Positions 9,559-20,090 of a stretch of DNA of 64,000 nucleotides are shown here, in pieces (position 1 is the stretch's first letter; each line of letters begins with the position of its first letter). Origin of the DNA: Symbiodinium natans (lineage: Eukaryota; Sar; Dinophyceae; Suessiales; Symbiodiniaceae). Where the stretch lies: assembly GCA_905221605.1 (NCBI GenBank), contig CAJNDS010002632.1, positions 1 through 64,000 on the forward strand, read 5' to 3'. The notes below the pieces were generated by a model. The model was not told where the DNA came from and did no database searches. It saw only the letters and a program-made list of their open reading frames with translations. A program made the position numbers and the translations under genes.

Positions 9559-10609
9559 TTGTATCAGGGTCAATCCACGCCATTGAGGCGTCCGCGGCAC
9601 CGCTGCTGGGATATCGAGGCCGAAGGGGAGACATGAGCCTCGCCGATCTTGTAATCCCACATTGGTGAAAGGATTGGCGATAATATGTACGTCTTGAAGT
9701 TGGGCAAGCTGTTGACAGATATACACTTGCCTCTCCTCACTTTGCAATGACAAAGAACAACAGTGACCTAGCACGACCTTGCCTTTGTAGCCGAGTTCAC
9801 GACGAGCATACTGCAAAGCATCAATCAGGCACAAGAGTACGCAGCAGGATGGATCATTGGCTTCATCAATGTGAAAGTCAACTTCCATACCCAAACGGTT
9901 CGCATGCCGGAACAAAGCTTTCATGGCCTCGCATGTCTGCGGTCGTTCTTCGCTGGATGGATTTCCCGTATACGATCCCAAAACAACCCCCGAATGCGTG
10001 GCCGCTTGATTGGCGAAATCGGTGGCCAGAGGTTCCTGCAACCACAAGGGCAGGAACAGATTGGCAACTCCTTGCAATGTAATCTCGTTGGCGTGCTTCT
10101 CCACCATGGTATCATATGCTGCATACACGGCTTGTATGATGGCCGGACTGTCGAACGTAGCGGTCCCATCCAAATGCGTCCGCATAGCACGTGTACCATA
10201 ATGTCGAGCACATTGAATACCAAATTCCATACGTCGTTGTACATCAGTCACATCTGTCCAGTTGTACCGTTCACCCGATAATTCCACTTGACAGGCTTCA
10301 TTCATTGATCCTGTCATGTTGCGACAACGAGGAACGACTTGAGTCTTGACCAGATGCGTATGCGCATCCACAAAACACGGTACGAAGACGCAACCGTGGG
10401 CTTGCACAAGTTTACTCTTGGGCGTTGTCGCGAGTAGATCATCATCATCCTGTCCCGAAGCAGCAAGTACGGTTGCGATCTTCCCGTGCTCAATCAACAC
10501 ATGACAAGCCACCAGTCCTTCGTCTGTAGCTTTGGCCGTATCTCGGAGATCTGTTGGTAGATTGGAAATGGGGATAGAAACATGATGCAGCCAATACGAT
10601 GTGTTCGAG
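9559..10609 (-). CDS. Cytosine deaminase-like amidohydrolase, main exon A
   Basis: About 350 codons of a metal-dependent amidohydrolase of the cytosine deaminase type, which converts cytosine to uracil in pyrimidine salvage, presumably in the cytosol. Visible motifs in order: YWLHHVSIP near the start (family YWLRN--VP); FVDAHTHLVKTQ with the HxH metal pair; RTHLDG; EVDFHIDEANDP with the third His and catalytic Glu; and VLGHCCSLS with the fourth His; then NPFTNVGLQDRRG. The metal-site Asp is on exon B. The frame stays open to about 10671, but sequence before YWLHH does not match the family; a CTCTAG acceptor gives the start used here. The initiator exon was not found. Complete active site, so probably functional; uracil-ring relatives such as isoguanine-type deaminases cannot be excluded. 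Confidence 0.88.
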
Positions 10610-10764
10610 CTAGAGCCAATCCAGCAATGCCACCACGAAGACTGGTCTATCAGTCGACTCAACTTCTCCAAATCAAGGCGGTGGTGTTTTGTTCCTTAGG
10701 GTTTAGGGTTCAGGGTTTAGGGGTTAGGGTTTAGGGTATAGGGGTTAGGGTTTGCCCAAGCAAC

Positions 10765-10860
10765 CTGATGCAAAGGGGTGCCCTTAAGTTGGCCTAATGG
10801 AGTTATATAAGGGAACCTGCTCCCCTTATAAAGGGAAGCTTAGAAGCCCTAAACCCTAAC
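10765..10860 (-). mobile_element. Right half of a palindromic family copy split by heptamers
   Basis: Minus strand reads GGTTCCCTTATATAACTCC...TTAAGGGCACCCCTTTGC, the 3' half of the family. The 5' half, GGATGCGCAGTGGTGCCCTT, is at 10995-11034, and a 100-bp CCCTAAA array lies between the halves. Confidence 0.5.
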
Positions 10861-10888
10861 CCTAAACCCTGCAAGAATAGGTTACTAC

Positions 10889-11005
10889 TGCCCCAAACCC
10901 TAAACCCTAAACCCTAAACCCTAAACCCTAAACCCTAAACCCTAAACCCTAAACCCTAAACCCTAAACCCTAAACTCTAAACCCCTAAACCCTAAACCCT
11001 AAACC
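10889..11005 (-). repeat. CCCTAAA array inside an element
   Basis: About 16 units, separating the two halves of the palindromic family copy. Confidence 0.93.
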
Positions 11006-11029
11006 CCAGAAAAGGGAATAAGGGCACCA

Positions 11030-11175
11030 CTGCGCATCCCGGGTTCTCTGATTCTTCTTCTTCTTCCGGAGAACCGCGGCGAGGCCACTGCCAAGCAAGG
11101 CAGCGGCAGCAAGAGACCAAGCCACCGACCACGACGACGGAGGTTTGGAAAATGTCGCTGACATGCTTGGAGGAA
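11030..11175 (-). CDS. Candidate exon: membrane segment with basic tail
   Basis: Minus-strand frame SVAWSLAAAALLGSGLAAVL followed by RKKKKNQRTR, a textbook transmembrane helix plus basic stop-transfer. A second frame (HVSDIFQTSVVVVGGLVSCC, ending in a Glu run) is also open and hydrophobic, so the frame is uncertain. A pyrimidine tract TTTCTTCCTCTTTCCTTCCTCCAAG just upstream looks like an acceptor. The right end is the GGATGCGCAGTGG intron-type start. Confidence 0.45.
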
Positions 11176-11189
11176 GGAAAGAGGAAGAA

Positions 11190-11338
11190 ACCCTAACCCC
11201 TAAACCCATCATAGAGTTCCCCCAACCAGGCCTCAAGAAGTAGGGAATATCTGGGGGCGATGGCCTTTTTAGCAATCCCCAGGAACGTAGTGGTAATGCA
11301 CTTGTACAAGATTTCGTGCGCTTCTCCAAGCCAAGTTG
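11190..11338 (-). CDS. Candidate exon, unknown protein
   Basis: Minus-strand frame EAHEILYKCITTTFLGIAKK continuing AIAPRYSLLLEAWLGELYDGF, about 46 codons. It is separated from the next candidate by about 45 bp that begin GGGTTTAGGGG and end in a pyrimidine tract plus AG, a plausible very short intron with a heptamer at its 5' end. Confidence 0.5.
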
Positions 11339-12019
11339 CATCCTTCAACATTCCTGAGCCAGATGTTGAACGATGGGAAGGTATCCAGGCTTGGTAGACA
11401 AAGCCTAAACCCTAAGCCCTAAGCCCTAAGCCCTAAACCCTAAACCCTAAACCCTGAACCCTGAACCCTGAACCCCCTGAACTCTGAACCCAGCATGCCA
11501 TGTAAAGCATAAACCCCCAAACCCTGCACTCTACTTGTGACGCTTAGCCCCAGCCTTCAATATCTATTAAGGAAACCGTAAGGGGTCTCCTTCAGCTCAA
11601 AATGGAGGGTTTAGGGTTTAGGGTTAGAGTTTAGAGGGTTCAGGGTTTAGAGGGTTTGCAGGGTTTAGGGACTTGGAGGGAACTAAGTCTGGGGTTCATT
11701 TTCTGAGTTTCCATGGGCGACCTTTCAGAGGCTCAAAAAACCCCAATCCCCCACTAGAATCCTATTAGCCCTATGTAAGCCGTTTAGGATGTAGGATGCA
11801 GGGATTAGGGTGTAGGATTTAGGGTTTAGGGAGCCCTAGAAAAGCCGCAGACACATCTAAAACATGTATCGGGGCTTTCTCAAGGTGCATTTTGGGGTCC
11901 CGAGACGAAAAACTGCCGGGTTTAAGGGCCCATGAACCCTAAACCCTGAACCCTGAACCCTAAACCCTACGGGGTCGCAGAAGGATTCGGGCCCATCAAG
12001 CCGTAAACCCCAAACCTAA

Positions 12020-12062
12020 GAAGTACATACTTATATAATATGTATATATATATATACATGTA
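12020..12062. repeat. TA-rich microsatellite
   Basis: Short TATATA tract between decayed heptamers. Confidence 0.8.
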
Positions 12063-12171
12063 TAAGGGTGATACAGGGGAAAAAGATGAAGGGTCCCTTC
12101 TAGGGGTCCCTCCTTTTACCCTAAACCCTAAACCCTAAACCCTAAACCCTAAACCCTAAACCCTAAAGGAT

Positions 12172-12242
12172 CAACCCCAGGAGCGCAGGCCTCGGTCAAG
12201 AAGCGGGTCAGGTCCGTAGGAAAGCGCGTGGATGAGGCTAGC
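12172..12242 (-). CDS. Candidate exon, unknown protein
   Basis: Minus-strand frame SSTRFPTDLTRFLTEACAPG. A second island at 18000-18070 has a similar FTDLTWLH frame; both share GGTCAGGTCCGTA on the plus strand, so they may be related exons. Confidence 0.33.
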
Positions 12243-12258
12243 CTTGGGCTTTAGGGGG

Positions 12259-12385
12259 CGGGGTTTAGGGTTTAGGGTTTAGGGTTTAGGGTTTAGGGTT
12301 TAGGGTTTAGGGTTTAGGGTTTAGGGTTTAGGGTTTAGGGTTTGGGGTTTGGGGTTTGGGGTTTAGGGTTTAGGGTTTAGGGTTT
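12259..12385 (+). repeat. TTTAGGG array
   Basis: About 18 units with three TTTGGGG variants in the middle. Confidence 0.96.
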
Positions 12386-13231
12386 GCTGATTATAGGGCT
12401 TGGGGCATCTTAGGACCTTTGGGCTTTTTGGGGGTAGTTTGGTAGGGGATCTGACCTATGGGCCCTTAATTTGGGTCGCTTGTGAACCCTAAACCCTAAA
12501 CCCTTATGTACACTATGCAGTACAGAATGCGGGCCTATACTTCGGATCACTATAATCGAGGGTAAGGAACCACCCTAAGGGCCCATGGTTCTAGTTTAGG
12601 GTTTAGGGTTTTAGTGATTACAGGGCACAGGGCTTTTTGGGCTTTGGGCTTATAGGGCATTTGAGGATTTAGGGTTTAGGGCTTATGGGGCTTTAGGATT
12701 TGTAGGGTGTAGCCCATAAGGGCTTGTGGTTTAGTTTAGGGTCTCAGGTGACCCTAAACGCTAAACCCTACAACCCGAACACCCTACACAAAACTCAAAA
12801 GCCCTAAAACCCGAAACCCCTCAGCCATAAAACCCCCAGAGCAGGAAGATGTGCAGAGGGCATTTAAGGGTTCAGGGTCTAGGGCTTTTGGCTTCAGGGC
12901 TTAGGGTGGGAGAAATTCCCGAAGCCTTAGTCCAATGACTTGGGGTTTGTGGAGCCCTTCTGTGTTGAGTTCGTGTGTAGGGTTTAGGGTTGGGGAGTCC
13001 TAGACTTTAGGGTTTCGGGCTTCCAGGGCTGCAGGGATTTCGGGTGGGTTATGGCCATAAACCCTAAACCCTAAACCCTAAACCCTAAACCCTAAACCCT
13101 AAACCCTGCACCTTTACCCCAAGCGTCCTTCTCATGTGCTGCTCGTTTTGACTTCCGACATGCTCGGGTTTAGGGCCAGTTTAGGGGTTTAGGGTTTAGG
13201 GTTTAGGGTTTAGGGTTGAGGGTTGAGGGTT

Positions 13232-13318
13232 TAGGGCATAGTCTCACAGACGAGGCTCCAGGGCGTAGAAAGTCCACCCGCAAGACGCGTAGAAGCTCAC
13301 CTCTCTTGAGGGCAAGCC
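13232..13318 (-). CDS. Candidate exon, unknown protein
   Basis: Minus-strand frame LPSREVSFYASCGWTFYALE. Unrecognised; aromatic-rich. Confidence 0.35.
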
Positions 13319-13787
13319 CTTTTTGTTTTTTTTTTTATTTCGGAACCTGGACGTTAGACCCTATACACTCTGTTTCAACTCTAAAGCCAAAACCTGTTTC
13401 AACCCGAAAATCCCATACCCTGGAGCCCGTCGGCTCAGGGTCCATTCAGATGATGGAACGGGATGATCCATAAGGGCCGGCGGCCTCTTTATCTGTTTCC
13501 CTTGTACCTCAATATAGCCCCTATAGATACCCTAATAAAAACTCCGAATATATGCCCCTATAAAACAGAAACCCTACTTTAAGAGACAACCCTTAACCCT
13601 AAACCCTAAGCCCTAAACCCTAAACCCATATGAAGGTATGATGGCTTAGGGCTGGAAGGAGCCCAGCTTCAGGGACTTCAGTTTAGAGTTTTCAAGTTTG
13701 CAGTTTTCGGGCGCCGCTTAGGGCTTAGGGCTGTTTAGGACTTAGGGTTTATCTACCCTAAAGGGTTTAGGGTTCAGGTGTTAGGTC

Positions 13788-14117
13788 TTAAGGCTGCGAA
13801 AGGATTGTGCGTGTCGCTTTGGGCGCCAATCCAGCATCCTCACCACTGCGGGGCCCGTGTGTGGCTCGCGCCGGAAATCCGGCTGGGAGCTCCCTCCCGA
13901 CGTCCCTTCGCGCCAGGGGTTCCCGGCATGGGGGTCCCAGGGGCTGACGCACCCTGACGGTCACATGGACTGCCATTCCTGGCCCTCCCCCGCCGTCCCT
14001 CCTCCAAACCGTGGGGCGGCACCGCCTCCAGCCCTCCAGATGTCTAAGATTGATGTCTGAGCTTTGTGCCTCAGCAGATAACCAAACAAAGGCAAAATCG
14101 TGCATCATTGGGCACAC
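13788..14117 (-). CDS. Unidentified GC-rich open frame
   Basis: The longest heptamer-free GC-rich island in this part, open for 109 codons on the minus strand and also open on other frames. It includes DFAFVWLSAEAQSSDINLRH near its start. High GC lowers stop density, so coding status is uncertain. No family recognised. Confidence 0.3.
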   Translation of the reverse strand: MCPMMHDFAFVWLSAEAQSSDINLRHLEGWRRCRPTVWRRDGGGGPGMAVHVTVRVRQPLGPPCREPLARRDVGRELPAGFPARATHGPRSGEDAGLAPKATRTILSQP

Positions 14118-14754
14118 CCCCTAACTCAACGAAGAGGGTCGTTGGGGTGCACGGATCAGCCCTAAACCCTAAACCCTACACCTTATAAGCCCTAAACCCG
14201 AAGCCCTTCCTGCTTAGGGTTTGGGAGTTGAGTTGTCTACAGGCAGCCCTTGAACCTGAAAATACAGAGGGCGCGCATTGTTTGGTTAAATGGGGTAGAC
14301 AAGGACCCCCAACCCTAAACCCTAAACCCTAAACCCCCTAAACCCTAGCCCTAAACCCTAAACCCTAAACCCTAGACCCTGAACCCTGAGCCTAAACCCT
14401 GAACGAATGAAAAGATTAAACTAGGTCCTAGTAAAGGTTCGCTACTCAGCCAGAAACCCTAAACCCTAGACCGTAACCCTTAAACCCGTAACCCCAAACC
14501 TTAAACCCTGAACCCTAAACCCTAAACCCTAGCCCTAAACCCTAAACCCTAAACCCCTCAAAAGCCCTACATACCCACAAAGCCTGGGGCCCCAGGGCCC
14601 GAACCACAATCCCTGAGCCCTAGAACACCCTACATAAACCTGTAGGGTTTTAGGGTCTAGGTTCATTGTCTAGGGTTGGGGGGGCTTAGGGTTTAGGGTG
14701 CAGGGTTCAGGGTTTAGGGTTCAGGATTTAGGGTTTATAGGGTCTAGGGTGATT

Positions 14755-14905
14755 CCAAGGACACCTTATCGAACGCGCCTGGTAGTGCTTGTCCATTTTT
14801 GCAATCTCCTGGGTGTAGGGGGCAAGCTCTGGACACATCTCGAAGACACGACGGTCTGATGTGACACAGGAGGGCTGCATATCTGTATCTCTTTGACCAA
14901 ACGAA
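14755..14905 (-). CDS. Candidate exon, unknown protein
   Basis: About 49 codons on the minus strand containing TDMQPSCVTSD then RRVFEMCPELAPYTQEIAKM and DKHYQARSIRC. One of the most protein-like islands here. Another minus frame is open but Ser/Pro/Arg-rich and looks like a shadow. Family not recognised. Confidence 0.5.
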
Positions 14906-14982
14906 TTCCGACCCTAAAGCCACAAGGCCCAAACCCGAAAGCCAACCCTAAACCTCCTGGAAAACCCAAGCCCCCCAAGGGT

Positions 14983-15058
14983 TTAGGGTTTAGGGTTTAG
15001 GGTTTAGGGTTTAGGGTTTAGGGTTTAGGGTTTAGGGTTTGGGGTTTAGGGTTTAGGG
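14983..15058 (+). repeat. TTTAGGG array
   Basis: About 11 units. Confidence 0.95.
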
Positions 15059-15597
15059 TTGGAAAGTTTCATGACCAACGGAAGCTGCCCCTTCCCAGGT
15101 TTGGGATAGTGAGTTGAAGGTTTACCAAAAGGTTGGCCCCATGACGAACCCCTTTACCCAAAACTCGGAAACCCTGAACCCCCAAAACCCCAATCCCCTG
15201 AACCCAAACCCAATATACCTGAAACCCTGCGAACCCTTTCGCCTGAAACCCTAAACCCTATAAACGCTATGAGCCCTACAATCCGTATAATCCCAAGTAC
15301 ACCCTGCAACCCTAAACCCTGAACCCTAAACTCTAAACCCTAAACCCCGATAACCCTAAAAACCCTAGAAGCCCGAACACGATCTGAGCAGGCTCCGACA
15401 TCGACGGCGAGACCAAGCCGGATTTAGGGCTAAGGCTGAAGGGTTTGGGGTTTAGGGTCTGAGAGTGTAGGGTTCAAAGGCGGGAATGCCTTTCCCTGCA
15501 CATAAGAAAAAACCTTACCCGAAACAAGGACCTTGGTTTCCAGTTTAGGGTTTATGGGGCTTAGGCTGAGGGTGAAGCCCGGCCCTGAGCCAAAACC

Positions 15598-15692
15598 CTA
15601 AACCCCAAACCCTAACCCTATAGAGCCTAAACCCTAAACCCTAAACCCTAAACCCTAAACCCTAAACCCTAAACCCTAAACCCTAAACCCTC
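15598..15692 (-). repeat. CCCTAAA array
   Basis: About 12 units. Confidence 0.95.
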
Positions 15693-15697
15693 CACCC

Positions 15698-15775
15698 CGC
15701 GCCTCGTAGCGAGAGGCATAGAGCCCCAGGTAGATCAAGATTGCAATCAAGGCCTTGGGAGTCGAGCTCTTGGGG
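15698..15775 (-). CDS. Candidate exon with a membrane segment
   Basis: Minus-strand frame STPKALIAILIYLGLYASRY then EARGG, a transmembrane helix. It may follow the 15845-15987 exon in one multi-pass protein. Confidence 0.45.
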
Positions 15776-15844
15776 CTTAGGGTTTAGGGTTTAGGGTTTA
15801 GGGTTTAGGGTTTAGGGTTTAGGGTGAGGGAATGAGGGAAGTAC

Positions 15845-15987
15845 TTGTATCCCGCTATATATACCCTGTAAGGAAGGGATAGTATACGGACCTCATTCCC
15901 ACATTTCCTACGAAGAACCAGTATGTAAGTTAAGATGGTTGTTCTCACAGCCACGAATCCGATGCCCAAGGCTTGTTCGACTACCAA
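15845..15987 (-). CDS. Candidate exon with a membrane segment
   Basis: Minus-strand frame VVEQALGIGFVAVRTTILTY then ILVLRRKCGNEVRIL. Long hydrophobic helix with basic stop-transfer residues. Same strand and similar character as 15698-15775; only a heptamer array separates them. Confidence 0.48.
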
Positions 15988-17061
15988 CCCCCATAACCCT
16001 AAACCCTAAACCCTAAACCCTAAACCCTAAACCCTAAACCCTACAAAAGCAAAGGTTCGCTGTCAGTTTCCACCGAAACCATAAACCTTACCCCTAAACC
16101 GGCATCGGCGTCTTCTTCTGTAGGGTTTAGGGTTTAGGGTTTGGGGTTTGGGGTTTAGGGTTTAGGGTTTAAGTTCAGGGCCTAACATGTTCCCTCATTT
16201 GCTTTAGTTCAGGGCATAGGGCCTGAGGATTTTTGGGGAGTCCAACAGGCATTCCATGACCTACAGAAGTGACCTTCTTAATGTTTAGGGTTTAGGGTTT
16301 AGGGTTTAGGGTTTAGGGTTTAGGGTTTAGGGTCCCTAAGCTTTCAAAACCCGGGCTTTTGGTTGAGGGTTGAAGGTTTCGGGCCTCCTCCCCGAAAGCC
16401 GAAAGCCTAAAACAACCTCGCGTGAACTCTAAACCCTAAACTCCAACTCCTTGACCCCAAAACCCCAAAACCGTAAAAACCCTATAACCCTAGCCTAAAA
16501 CCCTAACCCTGAAAACCCTCAAGCCGAAAAGCCCTAAAACCCCATTAACCCTAAAAACCCTAAAAACCCTAAAGCCTAAAAGCACCGAAACCCCTCAAAC
16601 CCCTGAAGCCCCTAAAACCCCTATAGCCCGAAAACCCTAAACCCTGAAAGCCTTAGACCCCCCGAAACCCTAAAACCCCTGTGGCCCTATACTAGGTTGG
16701 CCCCTAAAGCCCTATGAAACATATTCCTGAAGATGATCCTCTTAAACCCAAATAAGGGAAAACATAAAATGACCCAAGGGCCTACCTAGTATATAATAAA
16801 CCTTCAAACCTAAACCCCAAACAGCAGCAGCAGCAACCAAAAAACGACAAACACAAACCTGACGAAACCCTAAAGCCCCCTAAACCCCAAACCCTAAACA
16901 GCAGCAGCAGAAAAAACAGCACAACCCTAAACCCCGAAAATAAACCTAAAAGCCTATACACCCTAAACAATAAAACAACCCTGAAAAGGTCTGAATATCC
17001 CTAAAACCCTATAAGCCCAGCAAAAGACCCCAAAAACACAACAAAACAAAAACACAAGCAA

Positions 17062-17142
17062 GCAAGGCCTCCGAGGACGTCGGCTTCACGAGGCCAAAGA
17101 AGCGGACCATATCGAAAGCCTCTGAAACTCGACCCCACATGA
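17062..17142 (-). CDS. Candidate exon, unknown protein
   Basis: Minus-strand frame MWGRVSEAFDMVRFFGLVKP then TSSEALL. The plus strand is also open but less hydrophobic. Confidence 0.35.
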
Positions 17143-17449
17143 GGGATTAGGGCTTAGGGTTTAGGGTTTAGGGGTTTAGGGGTTTAGAGGGGTTTAGGGG
17201 TTTAGGGTGTGAGGGTTCTAGGGTTTTGCAGCGCAGGTTTCTAGGGTGTTTGGGTTTAGGGGTTTAGGACCAGGGCTTTGTAAGGGTTAAGTGCTTGAGG
17301 ACCCTAAGCCCGCTATTGAAGATGCACTTCAAAAGCGTGCACAAAAAACCTGCCCAGGTCTAGATCCATTGCGAGGGCTAGGGTTAAGGGTTTAGTGTTC
17401 AGGGTTCAGGGTTTAATGTTTAGGGCTCGGGTTTAGTTTAGCATAGGTC

Positions 17450-17530
17450 CCAAAGACTCCAGCCCTTTGCCGAGCGGCATAGAGACCAGTTGCCGCCGTG
17501 GCCCAGCCTGTCCTGGGTCTTAGAAATGAG
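17450..17530 (-). CDS. Candidate exon, unknown protein
   Basis: Minus-strand frame TGWATAATGLYAARQRAGVF after an acceptor-like ACCCAG. Ala/Gly-rich helix. Unrecognised. Confidence 0.36.
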
Positions 17531-17699
17531 TTTGGGGCTGTTGGGGGCCCTCGCTCTTGACATGAAGCTTTAGGGTTGAGCGTTTAGGGTTTAGGGTTTA
17601 GAGTGTAGGGTTTGGGGTTGAAGGTTGAGGGTTGAGGGTTTAAGGGCTTGGTAGAAGCTTGCCGAAAGGTCTTCGGGCTTAGGGATCAGCTTGGTTTTC

Positions 17700-17803
17700 C
17701 GCGTAAAACCACATAGACTGAAAATTCCGCACCGCAAGATTCCACAACCTTGCAAATGTGGAGTGCGTCAAGAAAGGCCCGAGATGGAAGCTAACGCACT
17801 TAA
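17700..17803 (-). CDS. Candidate exon, unknown protein
   Basis: Minus-strand frame VSFHLGPFLT then HSTFARLWNLAVRNFQSMWF and YAEN. Strongly protein-like, aromatic-rich. Family unknown. Confidence 0.45.
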
Positions 17804-17817
17804 GGTTGGGAGCTTGG

Positions 17818-17925
17818 GATGTTGCCCCTTATACTAACAATCCTTAATAGGGATTAGAGTATCTGGGGAAGCACTCCCCCAACTATAAAACCAGGGACTG
17901 TTAGTATAAGGGGGAATATCCCCAT
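17818..17925. mobile_element. Short palindromic element, copy 2
   Basis: Left arm GGGATGTTGCCCCTTATACT/AACAATCC and the reverse complement of the right arm, GGGATATTCCCCCTTATACT/AACAGTCC, differ at only a few positions over 28 bp. The extended arms also share GGGAGCT. It has no reading frame, so it is a MITE-like foldback related to 5967-6040. Confidence 0.7.
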
Positions 17926-17999
17926 TGGGAGCTCTTGCCCTAAACCCTAGCCTACCCTTAGAGAAACCCTAAACCCTCGAACCTATCCAGGTGGTTCTC

Positions 18000-18070
18000 G
18001 CTTGCAGGCGAAAGTCTGCGGATGCAACCAGGTCAGGTCCGTAAAGCCATGCTCCTGGGGCAGAGTCTTG
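18000..18070 (-). CDS. Candidate exon, unknown protein
   Basis: Minus-strand frame LPQEHGFTDLTWLHPQTFAC. See 12172-12242 for a related island. Confidence 0.33.
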
Positions 18071-18289
18071 GGGGTTTAGGGTTTAGGGTTTAGGGTTTAC
18101 GGTTTACGGGTTTTGGGGGCTTAAAGGGCTCCGTGGGCTCGCAAGGCTTCTGGCGCTTGGAGGGTCTGTTGAAAGGCTTACGAGTCTAAAGGCAGGGTCC
18201 AGGCACTTTACGGGAATACTTCGTGCCCATAGTAGCATAGTGTACCCCTCAACCCTCAACCCTAAACCCTAAACCCCTCCTATCCGGAG

Positions 18290-18355
18290 CAACTCTCTGT
18301 GCCCAAGCCACCTCGACCTCGAGCCAACGCTGGTTGTAACCTGGGCATGATAGGG
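18290..18355 (-). CDS. Candidate exon, unknown protein
   Basis: Minus-strand frame GYNQRWLEVEVAWAQRVAPD. Unrecognised. Confidence 0.33.
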
Positions 18356-18362
18356 TTTATTT

Positions 18363-18453
18363 CGGGTTTAGGGTTTAGGGTTTAGGGTTTAGGGTTTAGG
18401 GTTTAGGGTTTAGGGTTTAGGGTTTAGGGTTTAGGGTTTAGGGTTTAGGGTTT
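18363..18453 (+). repeat. TTTAGGG array
   Basis: About 13 near-perfect units. Confidence 0.96.
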
Positions 18454-18547
18454 AGGTGTAGGGTTCAGGGTTTCGGGTGTATTGTTTGAGGGAGGCTTGT
18501 AGGTTTGGGGGTTCGCAGTGGGTTGATGGGGGGATGGGGGTATTCTC

Positions 18548-18600
18548 TGTAGCAGACTGAAACGCAAGCATGTCGGCATATAACCAGGACCAGAATCTTA
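18548..18600 (-). CDS. Candidate exon, unknown protein
   Basis: Minus-strand frame FWSWLYADMLAFQSATENTP. Short and aromatic-rich. Confidence 0.33.
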
Positions 18601-18994
18601 GGGTTTAGGGTTTAGGGTTTAGGGTTTAGGGTTTAGGGTTTAGGCCTAGGGCGACAGTAAGTGTTGCAGAAGGCAGCCAGCTTCCCGTGGAGCCTCCGAC
18701 ATTTAGGGTTTAGGGCTTGAGGGTGGGTGCTTTAGGACTTTTGGTTTGGGGTCAAAGGGGTTTAGGGTATAGGGCTTATGAGGGCGCAGGGTTTAATTGG
18801 TGGAGAATAGGCACACAACTGCAACTGCAAGCGCTCATTGATGCCTCCCCACGGCGACAGCCCGAGTGTGCCATGCGCCAGCAAGAAACTGCAGGGCACG
18901 TATGTATGCGTAGGCTGTAGGCTGCGAAATCCTTGCTTAAAAAGGCAGGACTTTGGCGAGTATTACAGACAGTCCTCAGCGCTTTTGAGCCCTC

Positions 18995-20090
18995 TCAGCC
19001 CGCTCCTTCTCCTTCTCCTGCTGCTTGCGCGGTGATGGGCTTCGGGGGCTTCAGCTTGCCCTGGCGCACCAGCTCCGCGCGGTGCGCCTTGGCCTCCGCC
19101 AGCGCGGCCGCCACCGCCTCGTCCTCAGAGAGGCCCTGCTTGATGTGCTTGGAGATGGGGAACGAAACCTTGTACGTCTTCCCGGCTTCTTTCCAGCTCA
19201 GCTGCCAAGCCCTGTTCCACGAAATTGCCTGCACCCCACTCGGGCGCTCCAGACCGCAGAAGCTCCTCGTAACGACCTGGCCTTCGGCTGAAGCACCGGG
19301 GGCTTCCTCGGGCACAGTGCCGAAGGCCTCGAAGGTCTCGAGGCCCTTCATGGCACAGCCTTGCTCCTGCTTGGTTAGTACAGCCTGGTATTTGGCGCCC
19401 CTCACTGTGGATCCGGTGGCTTTGGCGGTGACGAGCTTCGGGGGCTTCAGCTTGCCCTGGCGCACCAGCTCCGCGCGGTGCGCCTTGGCCTCCGCCAGCG
19501 CGGCCGCCACCGCCTCGTCCTCAGAGAGGCCCTGCTTGATGTGCTTGGAGATGGGGAACGAAACCTTGTACGTCTTCCCGGCTTCTTTCCAGCTCAGCTG
19601 CCAAGCCCTGTTCCACGAAATTGCCTGCACCCCACTCGGGCGCTCCAGACCGCAGAAGCTCCTCGTAACGACCTGGCCTTCGGCTGAAGCACCGGGGGCT
19701 TCCTCGGGCACAGTGCCGAAGGCCTCGAAGGTCTCGAGGCCCTTCATGGCACAGCCTTGCTCCTGCTTGGTTAGTACAGCCTGGTATTTGGCGCCCCTCA
19801 CTGTGGATCCGGTGGCTTTGGCGGTGACGAGCTTCGGGGGCTTCAGCTTGCCCTGGCGCACCAGCTCCGCGCGGTGCGCCTTGGCCTCCGCCAGCGCGGC
19901 CGCCACCGCCTCGTCCTCAGAGAGGCCCTCCTTTAAGTGCTTGGAGATGGGGACGCTGATCCGGCGCCGCTCGCCGGCCTCATCGGCCTTTCGGAAGGAG
20001 ACGCACCAGCATCCCAGCTGTCGGTGCCATGACAGCCCTTGCACCCCGGTCTGGCGCTCCAGGCCGGGGAAAGGCTTCGTCGGCTTCGTA
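18995..20090 (-). CDS. Protein with three tandem AP2-type domains
   Basis: About 365 codons with three repeats, each beginning GLERP-SGVQ-ISW (or GLERQTGVQGLSWHR) followed by W-L-(Y)-VSFPISKH and then a helix GLSEDEAVAAALAEAKAHRA, roughly at residues 10-90, 145-220 and 277-352. This is the layout of AP2/ERF DNA-binding domains: a three-stranded sheet with S-W, then a helix. They are abundant as plant-type and ApiAP2 regulators and in dinoflagellates. Role inferred: nuclear DNA binding. The second and third units come from a near-identical 396-bp duplication. The start is not real: a stop lies just upstream and the protein continues in another frame at 20085-20790. At the C-end a one-base shift would give KQQEKEKERAERAQKR, a more natural tail than the visible GEGEGAG end. 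Confidence 0.7.
19039..19830. repeat. Two tandem 396-bp units inside the AP2 gene
   Basis: Units 19039-19434 and 19435-19830 appear identical by eye; a third partial unit runs from 19831 to about 19935 before diverging. 396 bp equals 132 codons, so the duplication adds exactly one AP2 domain and linker in frame. Identity at silent positions points to a recent duplication or gene conversion. Confidence 0.92.

Noticed and set aside
9747-10281. Plus-strand frames of 107-136 codons
   Set aside because: Shadows of the cytosine deaminase exon on the minus strand, which has family motifs.
13788-14117. rRNA or structured RNA in a GC-rich island
   Set aside because: No conserved rRNA segments seen; kept only as a weak open frame.
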